DNA from: CAIZWU01 sp942492905
GTDB lineage: Bacteria > Verrucomicrobiota > Verrucomicrobiia > Verrucomicrobiales > V1-33
DNA length: 64,000 nt
Assembly (NCBI GenBank): GCA_942492905.1
Contig: OW818657.1
Coordinates: 930,001 to 994,000, forward strand
Reading direction: 5' to 3'
Positions 51,351-60,570 of the stretch are shown here, piece after piece. Both the position numbers and the translations under genes were made by a program. Within the stretch, counting starts at the first letter, position 1; every line of letters starts with the position of its first letter. The notes beneath the pieces are model-generated. The model did not search any database, had not been told where the DNA came from, and worked only from the letters and a program-made list of their open reading frames with translations.

Positions 51351-52265
51351 ATGATTCCCGCTTCCCCTGTCGTCCGGTTTGCGCTGCTTTCCGTGGCGGC
51401 GGCGGTGGTGACCTTTGTCCTGAAGCTGGTGGCGTGGCAGTTGACCGGGTCGGTGACGTTGTTGTCGGATGCCTTGGAGTCGGTGGCAAATTTGGCGGCG
51501 GCTCTCGTGGCGGTGGCCTCGGTCACGGTATCGGCGCGCCCGGCCGATGATGAACATGCCTACGGACACACCAAGGTGGAGTATTTTGCCGGTGGGGTGG
51601 AGGGCGCGCTGATTCTGGTCGCGGCGGTGGGAATCGGTTGGAATGCCGTGGACCGTTTTTTCCACCCGGTGGCCCTGACGGGTTTTTCAGCCGGGCTTTC
51701 CGTCTCCGTGGTGGCTTCGGTGGTGAACCTGGTGGTGGCGCGACTGCTCCTGCGGGCGGCCCAGCGCTACCACAGCGTGGCCCTCCAAGCCGACGGGCAG
51801 CATCTGATGACCGATGTGTGGACCTCGGTGGCGGCGGTGACCGGATTGATTCTGGTGAAGCTGACCGGTTGGCCATGGCTGGACCCGGCGCTGGGGCTGC
51901 TGCTGGCGTTTCACATCGTGTTTACGGGGGTGCAATTGGTGCACCAATCGATGTTGGGGCTGATGGATACCGGAGTCCCGGCGGAGGATTTGGCGAGGAT
52001 CAAAGCCGTGCTGGGGGAATACGAAGCGCAGGGCTTGCTCTGGCATGCCCTCCGCACCCGGGAGGCGGGTGCCCGTCGGTTTATGTCCGTGCATTTGCTG
52101 GTACCGGGCGAATGGACCGTGCAGCGCGGGCACGACCTGGCAGAGGAAGTGGAAGCGGCGTTGCGGGCCGCAGTGCCGCGCCTGCACGTGCTGACGCATT
52201 TGGAGCCGATTGAGGATCCGGTTTCCTTCCGGGATGCCACGCTGGATGGCGCGGCCGGGATTTAA
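51351..52265 (+). CDS. Cation diffusion facilitator (CDF) metal exporter
   Basis: 304 residues with six hydrophobic helices and a cytoplasmic C-terminal domain (about 210-295). The metal-site motifs are LLSDALES (TM2) and DGQHLMTDVWTS (TM5), the HxxxD pair that binds Zn2+ or Fe2+, and DEHAYGHTKVEYF between TM2 and TM3. The HxxxD plus SDALES arrangement fits a Zn/Fe group. The family exports divalent metals using the proton gradient. It is not next to a metal regulator. Confidence 0.9.
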   Translation: MIPASPVVRFALLSVAAAVVTFVLKLVAWQLTGSVTLLSDALESVANLAAALVAVASVTVSARPADDEHAYGHTKVEYFAGGVEGALILVAAVGIGWNAVDRFFHPVALTGFSAGLSVSVVASVVNLVVARLLLRAAQRYHSVALQADGQHLMTDVWTSVAAVTGLILVKLTGWPWLDPALGLLLAFHIVFTGVQLVHQSMLGLMDTGVPAEDLARIKAVLGEYEAQGLLWHALRTREAGARRFMSVHLLVPGEWTVQRGHDLAEEVEAALRAAVPRLHVLTHLEPIEDPVSFRDATLDGAAGI

Positions 52266-52307
52266 GCCAGGGCGGGGCTGTTTGGGGTGCGCGCTGGCGT
52301 GAGCGGC

Positions 52308-54101
52308 CTATTTCGCTTCCGGATCTTCCGGCATGACGGGGACATCAGGACTTTGACCAGGAAGGAGGTCGAGGGGGCCGGACAGGTCATTGGGCAGTGG
52401 GGTCTCGGCCGAGGGAATAGGAGGCAGGAGCAGTCCTTTGGCGATGGCGAGGGTGGCGCGGGCACGTTGGTAACCGGCAGGAATGCCCGGGAGATACGAG
52501 GCGGCGGCGGGCTCGTCGGAGATGGCCCGGTTGCGGATCCGGTCCAGCGGTTCACCCCGGTTGGGTGGGGCCGCCGGGTCGTAGCCAATCGCTTCCTCGG
52601 CGGCGGTGGTGGCAATGGCATCAAGCAGGGCGCGGCGGTGAGATGCGGTCGCGGCTGCAGCGGGAGTGGCCGGAAGGGAGGACGCGGTTGGAGTCCCGGA
52701 CTCCGGGGTTTTGGAAGGCTGGGCATCCGTGGGTGAGGCTACTTTCGTTTCGACTTCGGGCAGTAGGCTGAGGGCTGCGGGCCAATCGCCCAGACGGGTG
52801 AGGAATTCTGCCAGTTCGGTCACCAAGGGCGGGGAAAGTTTGACTTTGGGTGCGATCTCCAAGGCTTCGGTGGCGAGGGCGGCGGCGGTCTGGATTTCGC
52901 CGGCGTTGAAGGCGTGGTGCAGAATGACCACCAGCAGCGGCAGCCGTTGATCGGGAGCAATGATGCCACGGGCCGACTCGGTGGCTTCCTGCAGCGCCTG
53001 TTTGGATTCCGGGAACAGCAGCGCATCCGGAAGGAGTTCGGTGAGTTCGGCGAGCAGGGTGGCGCGTTGGACCGGGTCGGGGAGGGCTTTGGCGGCTTCC
53101 AAGGCCGAGCGGAGAGGAATGGCTGCGGCTTCCGGACCGGTGGCCCGGCGGTGGGTATCGGCTAATTCAAGGAGGAGACGGACTTGCTCCGGACCGGGGG
53201 CCGTCGCTTTCAGCTTCTCCTGAATCTCTGCGAGGATGGCCTCGGCGGGCCGCAGGGGGATGTTCGATTGCAGGGCTTCCAGTTCAATCTGGCGCCGCAG
53301 GGCAGGGGCGGTGATTTGGCCGGAGACTGCGGCGGAATCGCTGGCGGCAGTATCTCCCCGGCCGAAGCAGACCCGGAAAAGATCGAGCCACAGGGCGTCC
53401 TGTTCGGGAGCAGGGACGCGGCGGATGGCCTCGAAGGCTTGATGCGGCCCGTCAATGATGGCCAATTGCACCCGGGTCCATGCCAACTCGGGGAGCAGGG
53501 CGGTGACATCGGCTGGCGGCAGGGTGGGCAGGAGCGCTTCCTGTTCCGCGAGCAGGGTGCGGGCCACGTCCTGCCCGTCGGTTTCGGCGAGGCGGCGGGC
53601 CACGCGGGCCCGGAGCAGAGGCGTTTTGGCTTCCGGCAGCACCACATCCGAGAAACCCAGCATGGCCAGCTGGATCAGGATTTCCTCCTTCATCTGGTCG
53701 CGCAGGGGCACGTCGGTGATGCGGTCGCACATGCGGAGGGATTCGCTCAATTGTTTGGCGTCCTGATTCAATTGGGCCTGCGCGAGTTGCCGGATGGTGC
53801 GGGCCTGCACGATGGGATCGGCGATGAAACCGGCGGTCTGGAGGCTTTCCGGCACCATGGCGAGGCGGGCCTGAAGGATGGCCGTCTCCATGAGGTCGAA
53901 GTCGAGCACCAGCCGGTCCAAGGGGGCGTCCAGATTCGGCTCCGCCAAGGCACGGCCAACCAGTTCCGCCGTGGAGTGGGGAATCCAAGTTTCCCGGGCT
54001 GGCCGGAACCACCAGAAGAGGAAACCAAGGCAGAGCAGCACCGTCAGGCTCAAACCGAGCCAGCCTTCCCGCTTTTTGGGGTGGAGCAGGGGATCAGTCA
54101 C
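52308..54101 (-). CDS. Membrane-anchored helical repeat protein
   Basis: 597 residues with a GTG start at 54101 that overlaps the stop of the FHA-cyclase gene (GTGA). One hydrophobic helix (WLGLSLTVLLCLGFLFWWF, about 14-32) is followed by about 440 residues of amphipathic alpha helices rich in Ala, Leu, Glu and Arg, like TPR/solenoid repeats, and a Ser/Pro/Thr-rich low-complexity tail with TPESGTPTASSLPATPAA. The helices would face the periplasm. No family is named with confidence; the overlap shows it is translated with the cyclase. Confidence 0.65.
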   Translation of the reverse strand: MTDPLLHPKKREGWLGLSLTVLLCLGFLFWWFRPARETWIPHSTAELVGRALAEPNLDAPLDRLVLDFDLMETAILQARLAMVPESLQTAGFIADPIVQARTIRQLAQAQLNQDAKQLSESLRMCDRITDVPLRDQMKEEILIQLAMLGFSDVVLPEAKTPLLRARVARRLAETDGQDVARTLLAEQEALLPTLPPADVTALLPELAWTRVQLAIIDGPHQAFEAIRRVPAPEQDALWLDLFRVCFGRGDTAASDSAAVSGQITAPALRRQIELEALQSNIPLRPAEAILAEIQEKLKATAPGPEQVRLLLELADTHRRATGPEAAAIPLRSALEAAKALPDPVQRATLLAELTELLPDALLFPESKQALQEATESARGIIAPDQRLPLLVVILHHAFNAGEIQTAAALATEALEIAPKVKLSPPLVTELAEFLTRLGDWPAALSLLPEVETKVASPTDAQPSKTPESGTPTASSLPATPAAAATASHRRALLDAIATTAAEEAIGYDPAAPPNRGEPLDRIRNRAISDEPAAASYLPGIPAGYQRARATLAIAKGLLLPPIPSAETPLPNDLSGPLDLLPGQSPDVPVMPEDPEAK

Positions 54102-55012
54102 CGGACGAAGAGTTCAGGAGCGCTTTCCACGGAATAGATGCCCACAGAGTTTTCTTTGCCCTTCAACGCATGGGTGCCGAGGGAACGCACGTGTTTCATC
54201 CCGTCCTTCCATCCTTTCATGAAGTCGGCCGAAACGAGGATATCACTGCCGAGTTGGCGGGTCAGGGCCTGGATGCGGAAGGTGGTATTCACCGCATCCC
54301 CCAGCATGGTGAGCCCCCCCTGGCCGAGTTGGCCCCAGGAGACTTCGCCCATGTGGAGTGCCACCCCGCTGCTGAATTCCACGTCATAACGTTCAAAGGT
54401 CCACTTCATTTCCTCCTGGATCAGCGTGCAGCTTTCCCTCAAATACCGGGCCGCAGAGAGCGCCCATTGACGGGCGTTTGGCGTCACATCCGTCCAGTAG
54501 GCCAGGACGGCGTCGCCAATGAATTTATCGATCGCGGCGCCGTGTTCGGTCAGCACCTGATCGCAGTAGGAATACCAGGAGCCGATGGCCTGGGCGAGTT
54601 CGTCCGGGGGGAGAACTTCCGAGAGGCGGGTGAAGCCCTTGATGTCGCTGACGAGGATCAGCATGGGCACCACCTGCATGTCCTGTGCGTCGCCGCCGGG
54701 GTGCAGACCCGCCTGGGGCAACTCGAAACGGAACTCGAAATCGCAGATCCGGATGATGTCCCCGGGTTCCAGCTGCCGGGTGGTGGTGACACGTTCGTCG
54801 TTGATGTAGCTGCCATTGAAGCTGCCCAGGTCGTAAAACCAGAATTCATCATCCTCCTGCCGCCGGATCATGGAGTGGCGGCGCGACACCCGGTTATCCG
54901 GGAGCGGAATCGTGCTGTCAGACTTGCGTCCAAAAATGGCCGTCTCCGGGAGGATCACTTCGGATCCATCCGTCAAACTGATTAGCCTTGGCCTTAAGTC
55001 ATTTTCTGTCAT
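54098..55012 (-). CDS. FHA domain plus class III adenylate/guanylate cyclase
   Basis: 304 residues. Residues about 14-100 are an FHA phosphothreonine-binding domain (FGRKSDSTIPLPDNRVSRRH, LGSFNGSYIND). From about 112 a class III nucleotide cyclase domain follows: LILVSDIKGFTRLSEVLP (first metal Asp), KFIGDAVLAYW (second metal Asp), ALHMGEVSWGQLG and LGDAVNTTFRIQAL. It would make cAMP or cGMP in the cytosol under control of a Ser/Thr kinase. The gene overlaps the repeat protein gene by four bases. Whether it prefers ATP or GTP cannot be read safely. Confidence 0.9.
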   Translation of the reverse strand: MTENDLRPRLISLTDGSEVILPETAIFGRKSDSTIPLPDNRVSRRHSMIRRQEDDEFWFYDLGSFNGSYINDERVTTTRQLEPGDIIRICDFEFRFELPQAGLHPGGDAQDMQVVPMLILVSDIKGFTRLSEVLPPDELAQAIGSWYSYCDQVLTEHGAAIDKFIGDAVLAYWTDVTPNARQWALSAARYLRESCTLIQEEMKWTFERYDVEFSSGVALHMGEVSWGQLGQGGLTMLGDAVNTTFRIQALTRQLGSDILVSADFMKGWKDGMKHVRSLGTHALKGKENSVGIYSVESAPELFVR

Positions 55013-55257
55013 GTAGTTATGCCCCTGAACCGGATCATCATTCTATTTTCACGCAGACTCTAGGGGAAACCACGACGAAAGAGAAGACCCTCTTTGGGGG
55101 ATTGGGTAAAAATAACAAGGGAAATCAGTGCAGGAATCATGCCGCGGGGTGTCGGGGCGCCCGGCAAGCGTCGGCCCGGCACCGAATTGTGTGACCGGAT
55201 TTGCGGAATTTTCAGGGCGGGAAATGAGCTTGATTCCCGGTCCCCGGGCTGGCAATC

Positions 55258-55947
55258 ATGGGGATTATGCGAATTTCCCTGCTGCTTCCCTCCGCCTTGG
55301 CTGCCTTGTTCCCCCTCACGGTCACCCTCCCAGCCTCGGCCCAGGACTCTGCGCCCGCCGCCAAGCCTGCCGCCGAGGGCTTCACCCCGCTCTTCGATGG
55401 CAAAACCCTCGCGGGCTGGACCAATCCCTACACTTTTGGCAAGGCCGAGGTGGTGAACGGCGAAATCCACCTCACCGCCGAGAAGAAATTCTTCCTCTGC
55501 ACGGAAAAACCCTACGCCAATTTCATTTTTGAGGGCGATGTCCACCTCCCTGAGGGCAAGGCCAACAGTGGTTTTATCTTCCGTGGCCGGGTAAAACCCA
55601 ACAGCGTCACCGGTTACCAAGCCGAAGTGGACGGCGATGTCGCCCGCATGTGGTCCGGCGGTTTGTATGACGAGGGCCTGCGCATGTGGTTCATCAGTCC
55701 GAAAAAAGGCGATGCGGCCTCCGAAGCGGCCTTCAAAGAGCGCTCCGCCGGAGCCTTCAAACGCAACGACTGGAACACTTACCGCATCACCTGCGACGGG
55801 CATAAGATCAAAATCGAAGTCAACGGCGTGACCACCACCGACATCGCCGATGACCGCGACGCCACCGGCCCCATCGCCATCCAGCACCACGGGGAAAAAG
55901 GAGCCACCTATCGTTTCCGGAATCTGCGGATCAAGGAGCTGAAGTAA
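55258..55947 (+). CDS. Exported DUF1080 (3-keto-disaccharide hydrolase-like) protein
   Basis: 229 residues (an ATG at 55267 is the alternative start). Signal peptide ISLLLPSALAALFPLTVTLP with cleavage near ASAQ. The DUF1080 jelly roll starts GFTPLFDGKTLAGWTN and has FEGDVHLPEGKANSGFIFRG, TGYQAEVDGD and NDWNTYRITCDGHKIKIEVN, typical of the family, some members of which hydrolyse 3-keto-glycosides. It acts in the periplasm. It precedes the arsenic-linked operon by 48 bases, but a functional link is not evident. Confidence 0.88.
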   Translation: MGIMRISLLLPSALAALFPLTVTLPASAQDSAPAAKPAAEGFTPLFDGKTLAGWTNPYTFGKAEVVNGEIHLTAEKKFFLCTEKPYANFIFEGDVHLPEGKANSGFIFRGRVKPNSVTGYQAEVDGDVARMWSGGLYDEGLRMWFISPKKGDAASEAAFKERSAGAFKRNDWNTYRITCDGHKIKIEVNGVTTTDIADDRDATGPIAIQHHGEKGATYRFRNLRIKELK

Positions 55948-55995
55948 GGAATCCCGGGACCCGGCTTTTCCCCGGCCGCGGCCGGTCTACCTGAA

Positions 55996-56742
55996 ATGGC
56001 CTCCTCTTCCCCCGCTTGCGGTCACCGCCGCAAGATCGTGCTCATCGCCGTCCTCATTACGGCCGTGGCCTGTGCCTTCCTCTTCGGTGATCCCAAAGGC
56101 TGGCTGAACAGTGCCATCGTGGCGGTGGAGAAGCTCGGCCCGTGGGGTCCGGTGGTCTTTGCCCTGACGTACATCCTGGCGGCTGTGCTGATGGTGCCCG
56201 GCTCCGCCCTGACGCTTTCGGCGGGAACCCTGTTTGGCGTCTTCTACGGAACCATCATTGTTTCCCTGGCCTCCACCACCGCCGCCGCGTTGGCTTTTCT
56301 GATTGCCCGCTACCTTGCCCGGGATGCCATCGCCACGAAGACCAAGGCCATTCCCGCCTTTGCCGCCCTGGACCGCGCTTTCGGAGACGATGGCTGGAAG
56401 CTGGTCGGACTGATCCGTTTATCCCCGCTGTTTCCCTATTCGCTGCTGAACTACGCCTTCGGTCTCACCAGCGTGAAATTTCTGCATTACGTGGTGGCCT
56501 CATGGGCCGCCATGCTGCCGGCCACCCTGCTGTATGTCTACCTGGGGTCCCTCGCGCGCGCCGGAGCCCGGGGCGGGGAGAAGTCACCCTTGGAATGGGC
56601 GATATACGCGCTGGGTTTGCTGGCCACCCTGGCCGTCACCGTCTTCATCACCAAAGCGGCCAAAAAAGCGATGAGGGAGCAAGGACTGCCGGCGGCAAAA
56701 CCGGTGGCACCTGCCGCCGCCGCTGCTGATTCTCCCCAGTAA
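55996..56742 (+). CDS. TVP38/TMEM64 (DedA-like) membrane protein
   Basis: 248 residues. It has an N-terminal helix (IVLIAVLITAVACAFLFG), the SNARE-associated core FALTYILAAVLMVPGSALTLSAG (split in two helices by a re-entrant loop), AFLIARYLARDAI, and RLSPLFPYSLLNYAFGLTSVKF. TVP38 genes occur next to arsenosugar genes and FAD disulfide reductases in several phyla. Its stop overlaps the ATG of the glycosyltransferase fusion (TAATG), so both are translated together. A transport role is likely, the cargo unknown. Confidence 0.85.
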   Translation: MASSSPACGHRRKIVLIAVLITAVACAFLFGDPKGWLNSAIVAVEKLGPWGPVVFALTYILAAVLMVPGSALTLSAGTLFGVFYGTIIVSLASTTAAALAFLIARYLARDAIATKTKAIPAFAALDRAFGDDGWKLVGLIRLSPLFPYSLLNYAFGLTSVKFLHYVVASWAAMLPATLLYVYLGSLARAGARGGEKSPLEWAIYALGLLATLAVTVFITKAAKKAMREQGLPAAKPVAPAAAAADSPQ

Positions 56743-58031
56743 TGTCAGGCCACTCCGCCCTCATCGTATTCACCCGCTATCCCCAGCCGGGCCAGGCCAA
56801 GACGCGGCTCATTCCCGCCCTGGGGGTGGAGGGGGCGGCGGAATTGCAGCGCCGCATGACCGCAGTGACGGTCGGTCGCGCGTGGAGCTACTGCGCTGCC
56901 ACTGCTTCAGCAAAACTCACGATCGCTTTTGAAGGCGGCGATGCGGCTCTGATGAAGGAATGGCTGGGACCGCTGGATTTCGTGTGTCAGGGAGACGGTG
57001 ATCTGGGACAGCGTCTCCGGCGGGCGGCCCTGCGGGCGTTCGGGGCCGGGGCTGGCCGGGTGGTCATTATCGGCACCGATTGCCCCTCGCTGACGGAGGA
57101 GGTTCTGGCGGCCGCCTTCACGGCAACCCACCTTCACGGCATCGTCTTCGGCCCCGCCGGAGATGGCGGTTATTATCTGGTCGCGCTCACCCATCCTTCC
57201 CAGGTCTCTCTCTTTGAAAACATCCCATGGAGCACCGCGGAGGTGTTATCCGCTTCGTGCGATGCCGCGCAGGCCATGGGCCAGGAACCCGCCCTGCTGG
57301 CCACGCTGCCGGATGTGGATGCACCCGCCGACCTGCCCGCCGCCGAGGCAGCGCTGCACACCGCAGGGACGGTCTCCGTCATCATTCCCGCTCTCAATGA
57401 AGCCGCGAACCTCGCCCGGTTGCTGCCCGCATTGAACGCCGCTGCTCCGCATGAAATCATCATCGCCGATGGCGGCAGCAGCGACGAAACGGCAGCCGTG
57501 ACCGCCCGGTTTGGGGCGCGGCATGTCCGCACTGCCAAAGGCCGGGGCGCTCAAATGAACGCCGCCGCCGCCACGGCCACAGGCGAATTACTCCTGTTTC
57601 TGCATGCCGACACCGATCCGCCCGAAGCATTTCCCGAGATTGTCAGGAAGACTCTGATGGTTCCGGGTACGGGCGCCGCCGCTTTCGGTTTCCGGCTGAG
57701 GGAGCCTTTCGCGGGGCGGTCGCTGGTGGAAGCATTGGTGTCGCTGAGGTGCCGCTGGAGCCGCCTGCCGTATGGAGACCAGGGTTTGTTCCTGCGCCGT
57801 TCTCTTTTTATTGCCTCCGGCGGTTATCCGGAGTGGCCCATCCTTGAGGACGTCGCTTTCGTCCGCCGGCTGCGCAGCATCGGCTGCGTCAGGACAACGA
57901 AGGAAGCCGCTTCCACCTCCTCCCGCCGCTGGCAGACCTGTGGTGTCATCCGCACCTTTCTGAGGCACCAGTTGATCCTCACCGGTTATGCCCTTGGCGT
58001 TTCCCCGGAGCGCCTGGCAGGGTGGAGGTAG
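56742..58031 (+). CDS. Fused arsenosugar-type glycosyltransferase (TIGR04282 + TIGR04283 domains)
   Basis: 429 residues. Residues 1-205 match the DUF2064/TIGR04282 family (ALIVFTRYPQPGQAKTRLIP, VIIGTDCPSLTEEVLAAAF, GPAGDGGYYLVALT), a nucleotidyltransferase-like fold. Residues 207-429 are a family 2 glycosyltransferase of the TIGR04283 type (VSVIIPALNEAANLARLLPA, IIADGGSSDETA, RGAQMNAAA, LLLFLHADTDPP, GDQGLFLRR). The two are often separate neighbours; here they are one chain. The family names come from co-occurrence with arsenosugar synthesis, and arsM/arsS lie 3 kb away. It probably makes or moves a glycosyl part of an arsenosugar. Confidence 0.85.
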   Translation: MSGHSALIVFTRYPQPGQAKTRLIPALGVEGAAELQRRMTAVTVGRAWSYCAATASAKLTIAFEGGDAALMKEWLGPLDFVCQGDGDLGQRLRRAALRAFGAGAGRVVIIGTDCPSLTEEVLAAAFTATHLHGIVFGPAGDGGYYLVALTHPSQVSLFENIPWSTAEVLSASCDAAQAMGQEPALLATLPDVDAPADLPAAEAALHTAGTVSVIIPALNEAANLARLLPALNAAAPHEIIIADGGSSDETAAVTARFGARHVRTAKGRGAQMNAAAATATGELLLFLHADTDPPEAFPEIVRKTLMVPGTGAAAFGFRLREPFAGRSLVEALVSLRCRWSRLPYGDQGLFLRRSLFIASGGYPEWPILEDVAFVRRLRSIGCVRTTKEAASTSSRRWQTCGVIRTFLRHQLILTGYALGVSPERLAGWR

Positions 58032-58086
58032 GACTCACAGCTGGTGTCTACGGGGAATCCGGCACGGACCTGCCAAACCATCCGGC

Positions 58087-59607
58087 TCAACCCCGCCGCC
58101 AGGCCAGTAGCCTGGTCATGATGCTTTTCACCTTCGGGGTCAGGCGGGTGCGGTTGTATTGGTCCGCCACTTTCCGGATGGCCTCCGCCTGGGTCGGGTA
58201 GGGGTGGATGGTGCCGGCGATCTTGCCGAGGCCGATTTTGTTCGTCATCGCCAGCGTGATTTCGGAGATCATGTCGCCAGCGTGAGCGGCCACGATAGTG
58301 GCGCCCACGATTTCATCGGTGCCTTTTTTCACATGCACCCGCACAAAGCCTTCGGTTTCGCCATCAAGGATGGCGCGGTCCACCTCACTGAAGGGCTGGG
58401 TGAAGGTGGTGATTTCAATGCCGCGTTCCTTGGCCTCCTTTTTATACAGGCCCACGTGGGCGATCTCCGGTGAGGTGTAAGTGGCCCATGGGATGGTGAG
58501 GGCACTGGCCTTTTTTCTGCCAAAAAACAGGGCGTTCTGAAGGACGATGCGGGCCATGAAATCAGCTGTGTGCGTGAACTGATATGAGGAGCAAATGTCG
58601 CCGGCGGCAAAGATCCGCTTGTTGGCGGTGCGGAGGGTGTCGTCCACCTTCACGCCTTTTTTATCATACAGCACGCCCACGGCTTCGAGATTCAGGCCTT
58701 CCACATTCGGGGCACGCCCCACGGCCACAAGCAGTTTGTCCACGGTGAGATCATAGCTTTTTCCTTCGGACTCGACGATCAGACGCACGGTGCCGCCTTC
58801 GCCTTGGGAGAGTTTCAGATCCTTGCCGCAGCAGAGCACCTTGACGCCATCGCGCTTCATGCGTTCCCGCACGATGGCTGAGGCATCGGCATCCTCACGC
58901 GGCAGAATGCCAGGCATGGCTTCGACCACGAAGACTTCGCTGCCGAAGCGGGCGAAACTCTGGGCCATCTCGCAGCCGATGGGGCCGGCTCCGATAACCG
59001 CGAGCCGCTTTGGCAATTCCGTGAGGGAGAAGAGCGTCTCGTTGGTGAGATAGGGCACGTCCTGTAACCCAGGAACGGGTGGTGCCGAGGCGCGTGCTCC
59101 GGTGGCGATGACCGCGGTGTGATAGTTCAGTTCCGTGCCGCCCACCATGACACTGTTTTTGCCGGTGAAGCTGGCCTGCCCGAGAAAGACATCCACTCCC
59201 AGCGAGGCAAAACGATTCACGGAATCGTGCCTGCTGATACCGGCGCGCAGTCTTCTCATGCGCTGCATGGCGGCGGCAAAATCCACCTGCACGCCGGAAG
59301 CGGTGACGCCAAACTCCGCGCCATCGCGCATGGCGGCGGCGTGGCGTGCGGCGCTGATGATGCCCTTACTCGGCACGCAGCCAAAATTGAGGCAATCGCC
59401 TCCCATCAGATGCCGCTCCACCAGCGCTACTTTAGCGCCGAGGCCAGCTGCTCCCGCAGCGGTGACGAGTCCGGCGGTGCCGCCGCCGATGACGACGAGA
59501 TTGTAGCGGCCCTGTGGCAGGGGATTGGTCCAATCGGACGGATGAAGGTGCGCGGCCAGGGTTTTGTTATACTCGTCGGCAGGGATGACTTGGTGGATTG
59601 GATTCAT
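58087..59607 (-). CDS. FAD-dependent pyridine nucleotide-disulfide oxidoreductase (mercuric reductase-like)
   Basis: 506 residues from the ATG at 59607. FAD site VVIGGGTAGLVTAAGAAGLG, redox-active disulfide GGDCLNFGCVPSKGI, NAD(P)H site LAVIGAGPIGCEMAQSFARF, second FAD site IFAAGDI, and C-terminal dimer motif HPYPTQAEA, the active-site His region. It lacks an N-terminal HMA domain and the vicinal C-terminal Cys pair of real MerA, so it is a MerA-like reductase of other function. Such genes accompany TVP38 and arsenosugar genes. It starts four bases after the anti-sigma stop and is in that operon. Confidence 0.88.
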   Translation of the reverse strand: MNPIHQVIPADEYNKTLAAHLHPSDWTNPLPQGRYNLVVIGGGTAGLVTAAGAAGLGAKVALVERHLMGGDCLNFGCVPSKGIISAARHAAAMRDGAEFGVTASGVQVDFAAAMQRMRRLRAGISRHDSVNRFASLGVDVFLGQASFTGKNSVMVGGTELNYHTAVIATGARASAPPVPGLQDVPYLTNETLFSLTELPKRLAVIGAGPIGCEMAQSFARFGSEVFVVEAMPGILPREDADASAIVRERMKRDGVKVLCCGKDLKLSQGEGGTVRLIVESEGKSYDLTVDKLLVAVGRAPNVEGLNLEAVGVLYDKKGVKVDDTLRTANKRIFAAGDICSSYQFTHTADFMARIVLQNALFFGRKKASALTIPWATYTSPEIAHVGLYKKEAKERGIEITTFTQPFSEVDRAILDGETEGFVRVHVKKGTDEIVGATIVAAHAGDMISEITLAMTNKIGLGKIAGTIHPYPTQAEAIRKVADQYNRTRLTPKVKSIMTRLLAWRRG

Positions 59608-59611
59608 GCGG

Positions 59612-59983
59612 CTATTTTTGGCGTTGCTCCGCGGCAATGGCCTGCTGGATGCGGCTGCGGGCTTCCGGGCTGAGGTCCGGGGCAGAGGGGGCTCCCGGAG
59701 GGAACGCCCCATGCTCTTCCTGACAAATGCAGCGGGTCAGGAGACGCAGGCTCTCGAGCTGCCGTGGCAGACCACGGCACAGGCCGCACAGGTCCATATG
59801 GAAGCGGAATCGGAAGGATTCCCCTTTGGTCAAAGCACGGGTCATCCGGATGGCGGCGAGTTCCGCAAACTGGCGGCAGGACAGGCCAAACAGCTTCATC
59901 ACCGGGCACATCACGGCGTGCATGATCCGGTAATGAAGCGGGGGCAAGTGCGGGGCCCGGTGGCTGTGAGCTTGGCTTTTCAT
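59612..59983 (-). CDS. Putative anti-sigma factor (zinc-finger-like)
   Basis: 123 residues. The ATG overlaps the sigma factor stop (ATGA). A HMDLCGLCRGLPRQLESLR segment carries an HxxxCxxC motif like the zinc-binding anti-sigma (ZAS) domain, preceded by FGLSCRQFAELAAIRMTR. No transmembrane helix is evident, so it would be cytosolic, as for redox-type ZAS proteins such as RsrA. The assignment rests on the Cys/His motif and on position directly behind the sigma gene. Thiol or arsenic binding at the Cys pair is an attractive but untested idea. Confidence 0.65.
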   Translation of the reverse strand: MKSQAHSHRAPHLPPLHYRIMHAVMCPVMKLFGLSCRQFAELAAIRMTRALTKGESFRFRFHMDLCGLCRGLPRQLESLRLLTRCICQEEHGAFPPGAPSAPDLSPEARSRIQQAIAAEQRQK

Positions 59984-60570
59984 AAAGTGACGTCGTGTTG
60001 TTGCAGGCAGGCGCGCAGTTGATGGCGGGCGCGGGTGAGGAGCACGGCGGCACTGCCCGCAGTGACTCCGGCAGCTGCGGCGGCTTCCGGAACTGGCAGG
60101 TCATCCATTTCCCGCAGGGTGAAGAGCAGCCGCAAGCGCTCGGGCAATCGTTGCAGGCAACGGCGCACCCAAGCAAGGACATCCGCGCGATGAGCAGTCA
60201 CATCGGGCGATTCATTCAGCAGCTCCAAACCATAATTGGGGTCCACTTTCCAGGCACCGGCCGCGTTGAAGAGTTGATCCAATGGATTGGGGCCTTCCTC
60301 CTCCTCATCGCTGCGGACCGGAGCGGCCGCCCGCTGAGTGGGGATGCGGTTGGAGGCGCGGTGATGATCGAGCACTTTGAATTTCATGATCCCGAACAGC
60401 CAAGTGCTGAGGGCGGAATTGCCTTCGAACGATTCCCGTTTCCGCCACGCCGTGAGGAGGCATTCCTGAACCAGATCCTCCGCATGGTGATGATCCCCCA
60501 CTCTCTGCCAGGCGTAGGCAAACAGGTGGTTTGCCTCCTCCAGCAGGCGCTCGGGCGTTATTTCAGTCAT
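59980..60570 (-). CDS. ECF RNA polymerase sigma factor of the arsenic locus
   Basis: 196 residues from the ATG at 60570. Region 2: NHLFAYAWQRVGDHHHAEDL followed by VQECLLTAWRKRESFEGNSA and LSTWLFGIMKFKVLDHHR; region 4: CLQRLPERLRLLFTLREMDD and PVPEAAAAAGVTAGSAAVLL, a helix-turn-helix ending in TRARHQLRACLQQH. It diverges from arsM (190 bases apart) and is followed by the anti-sigma and FAD reductase genes, so it probably controls this locus and perhaps itself. A longer in-frame extension upstream is only the antisense of arsM and arsS. Confidence 0.88.
   Translation of the reverse strand: MTEITPERLLEEANHLFAYAWQRVGDHHHAEDLVQECLLTAWRKRESFEGNSALSTWLFGIMKFKVLDHHRASNRIPTQRAAAPVRSDEEEEGPNPLDQLFNAAGAWKVDPNYGLELLNESPDVTAHRADVLAWVRRCLQRLPERLRLLFTLREMDDLPVPEAAAAAGVTAGSAAVLLTRARHQLRACLQQHDVTL

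Noticed and set aside
58087..59607. True mercuric reductase (merA)
   Set aside because: No HMA domain, no C-terminal vicinal cysteines, and no mer genes nearby.
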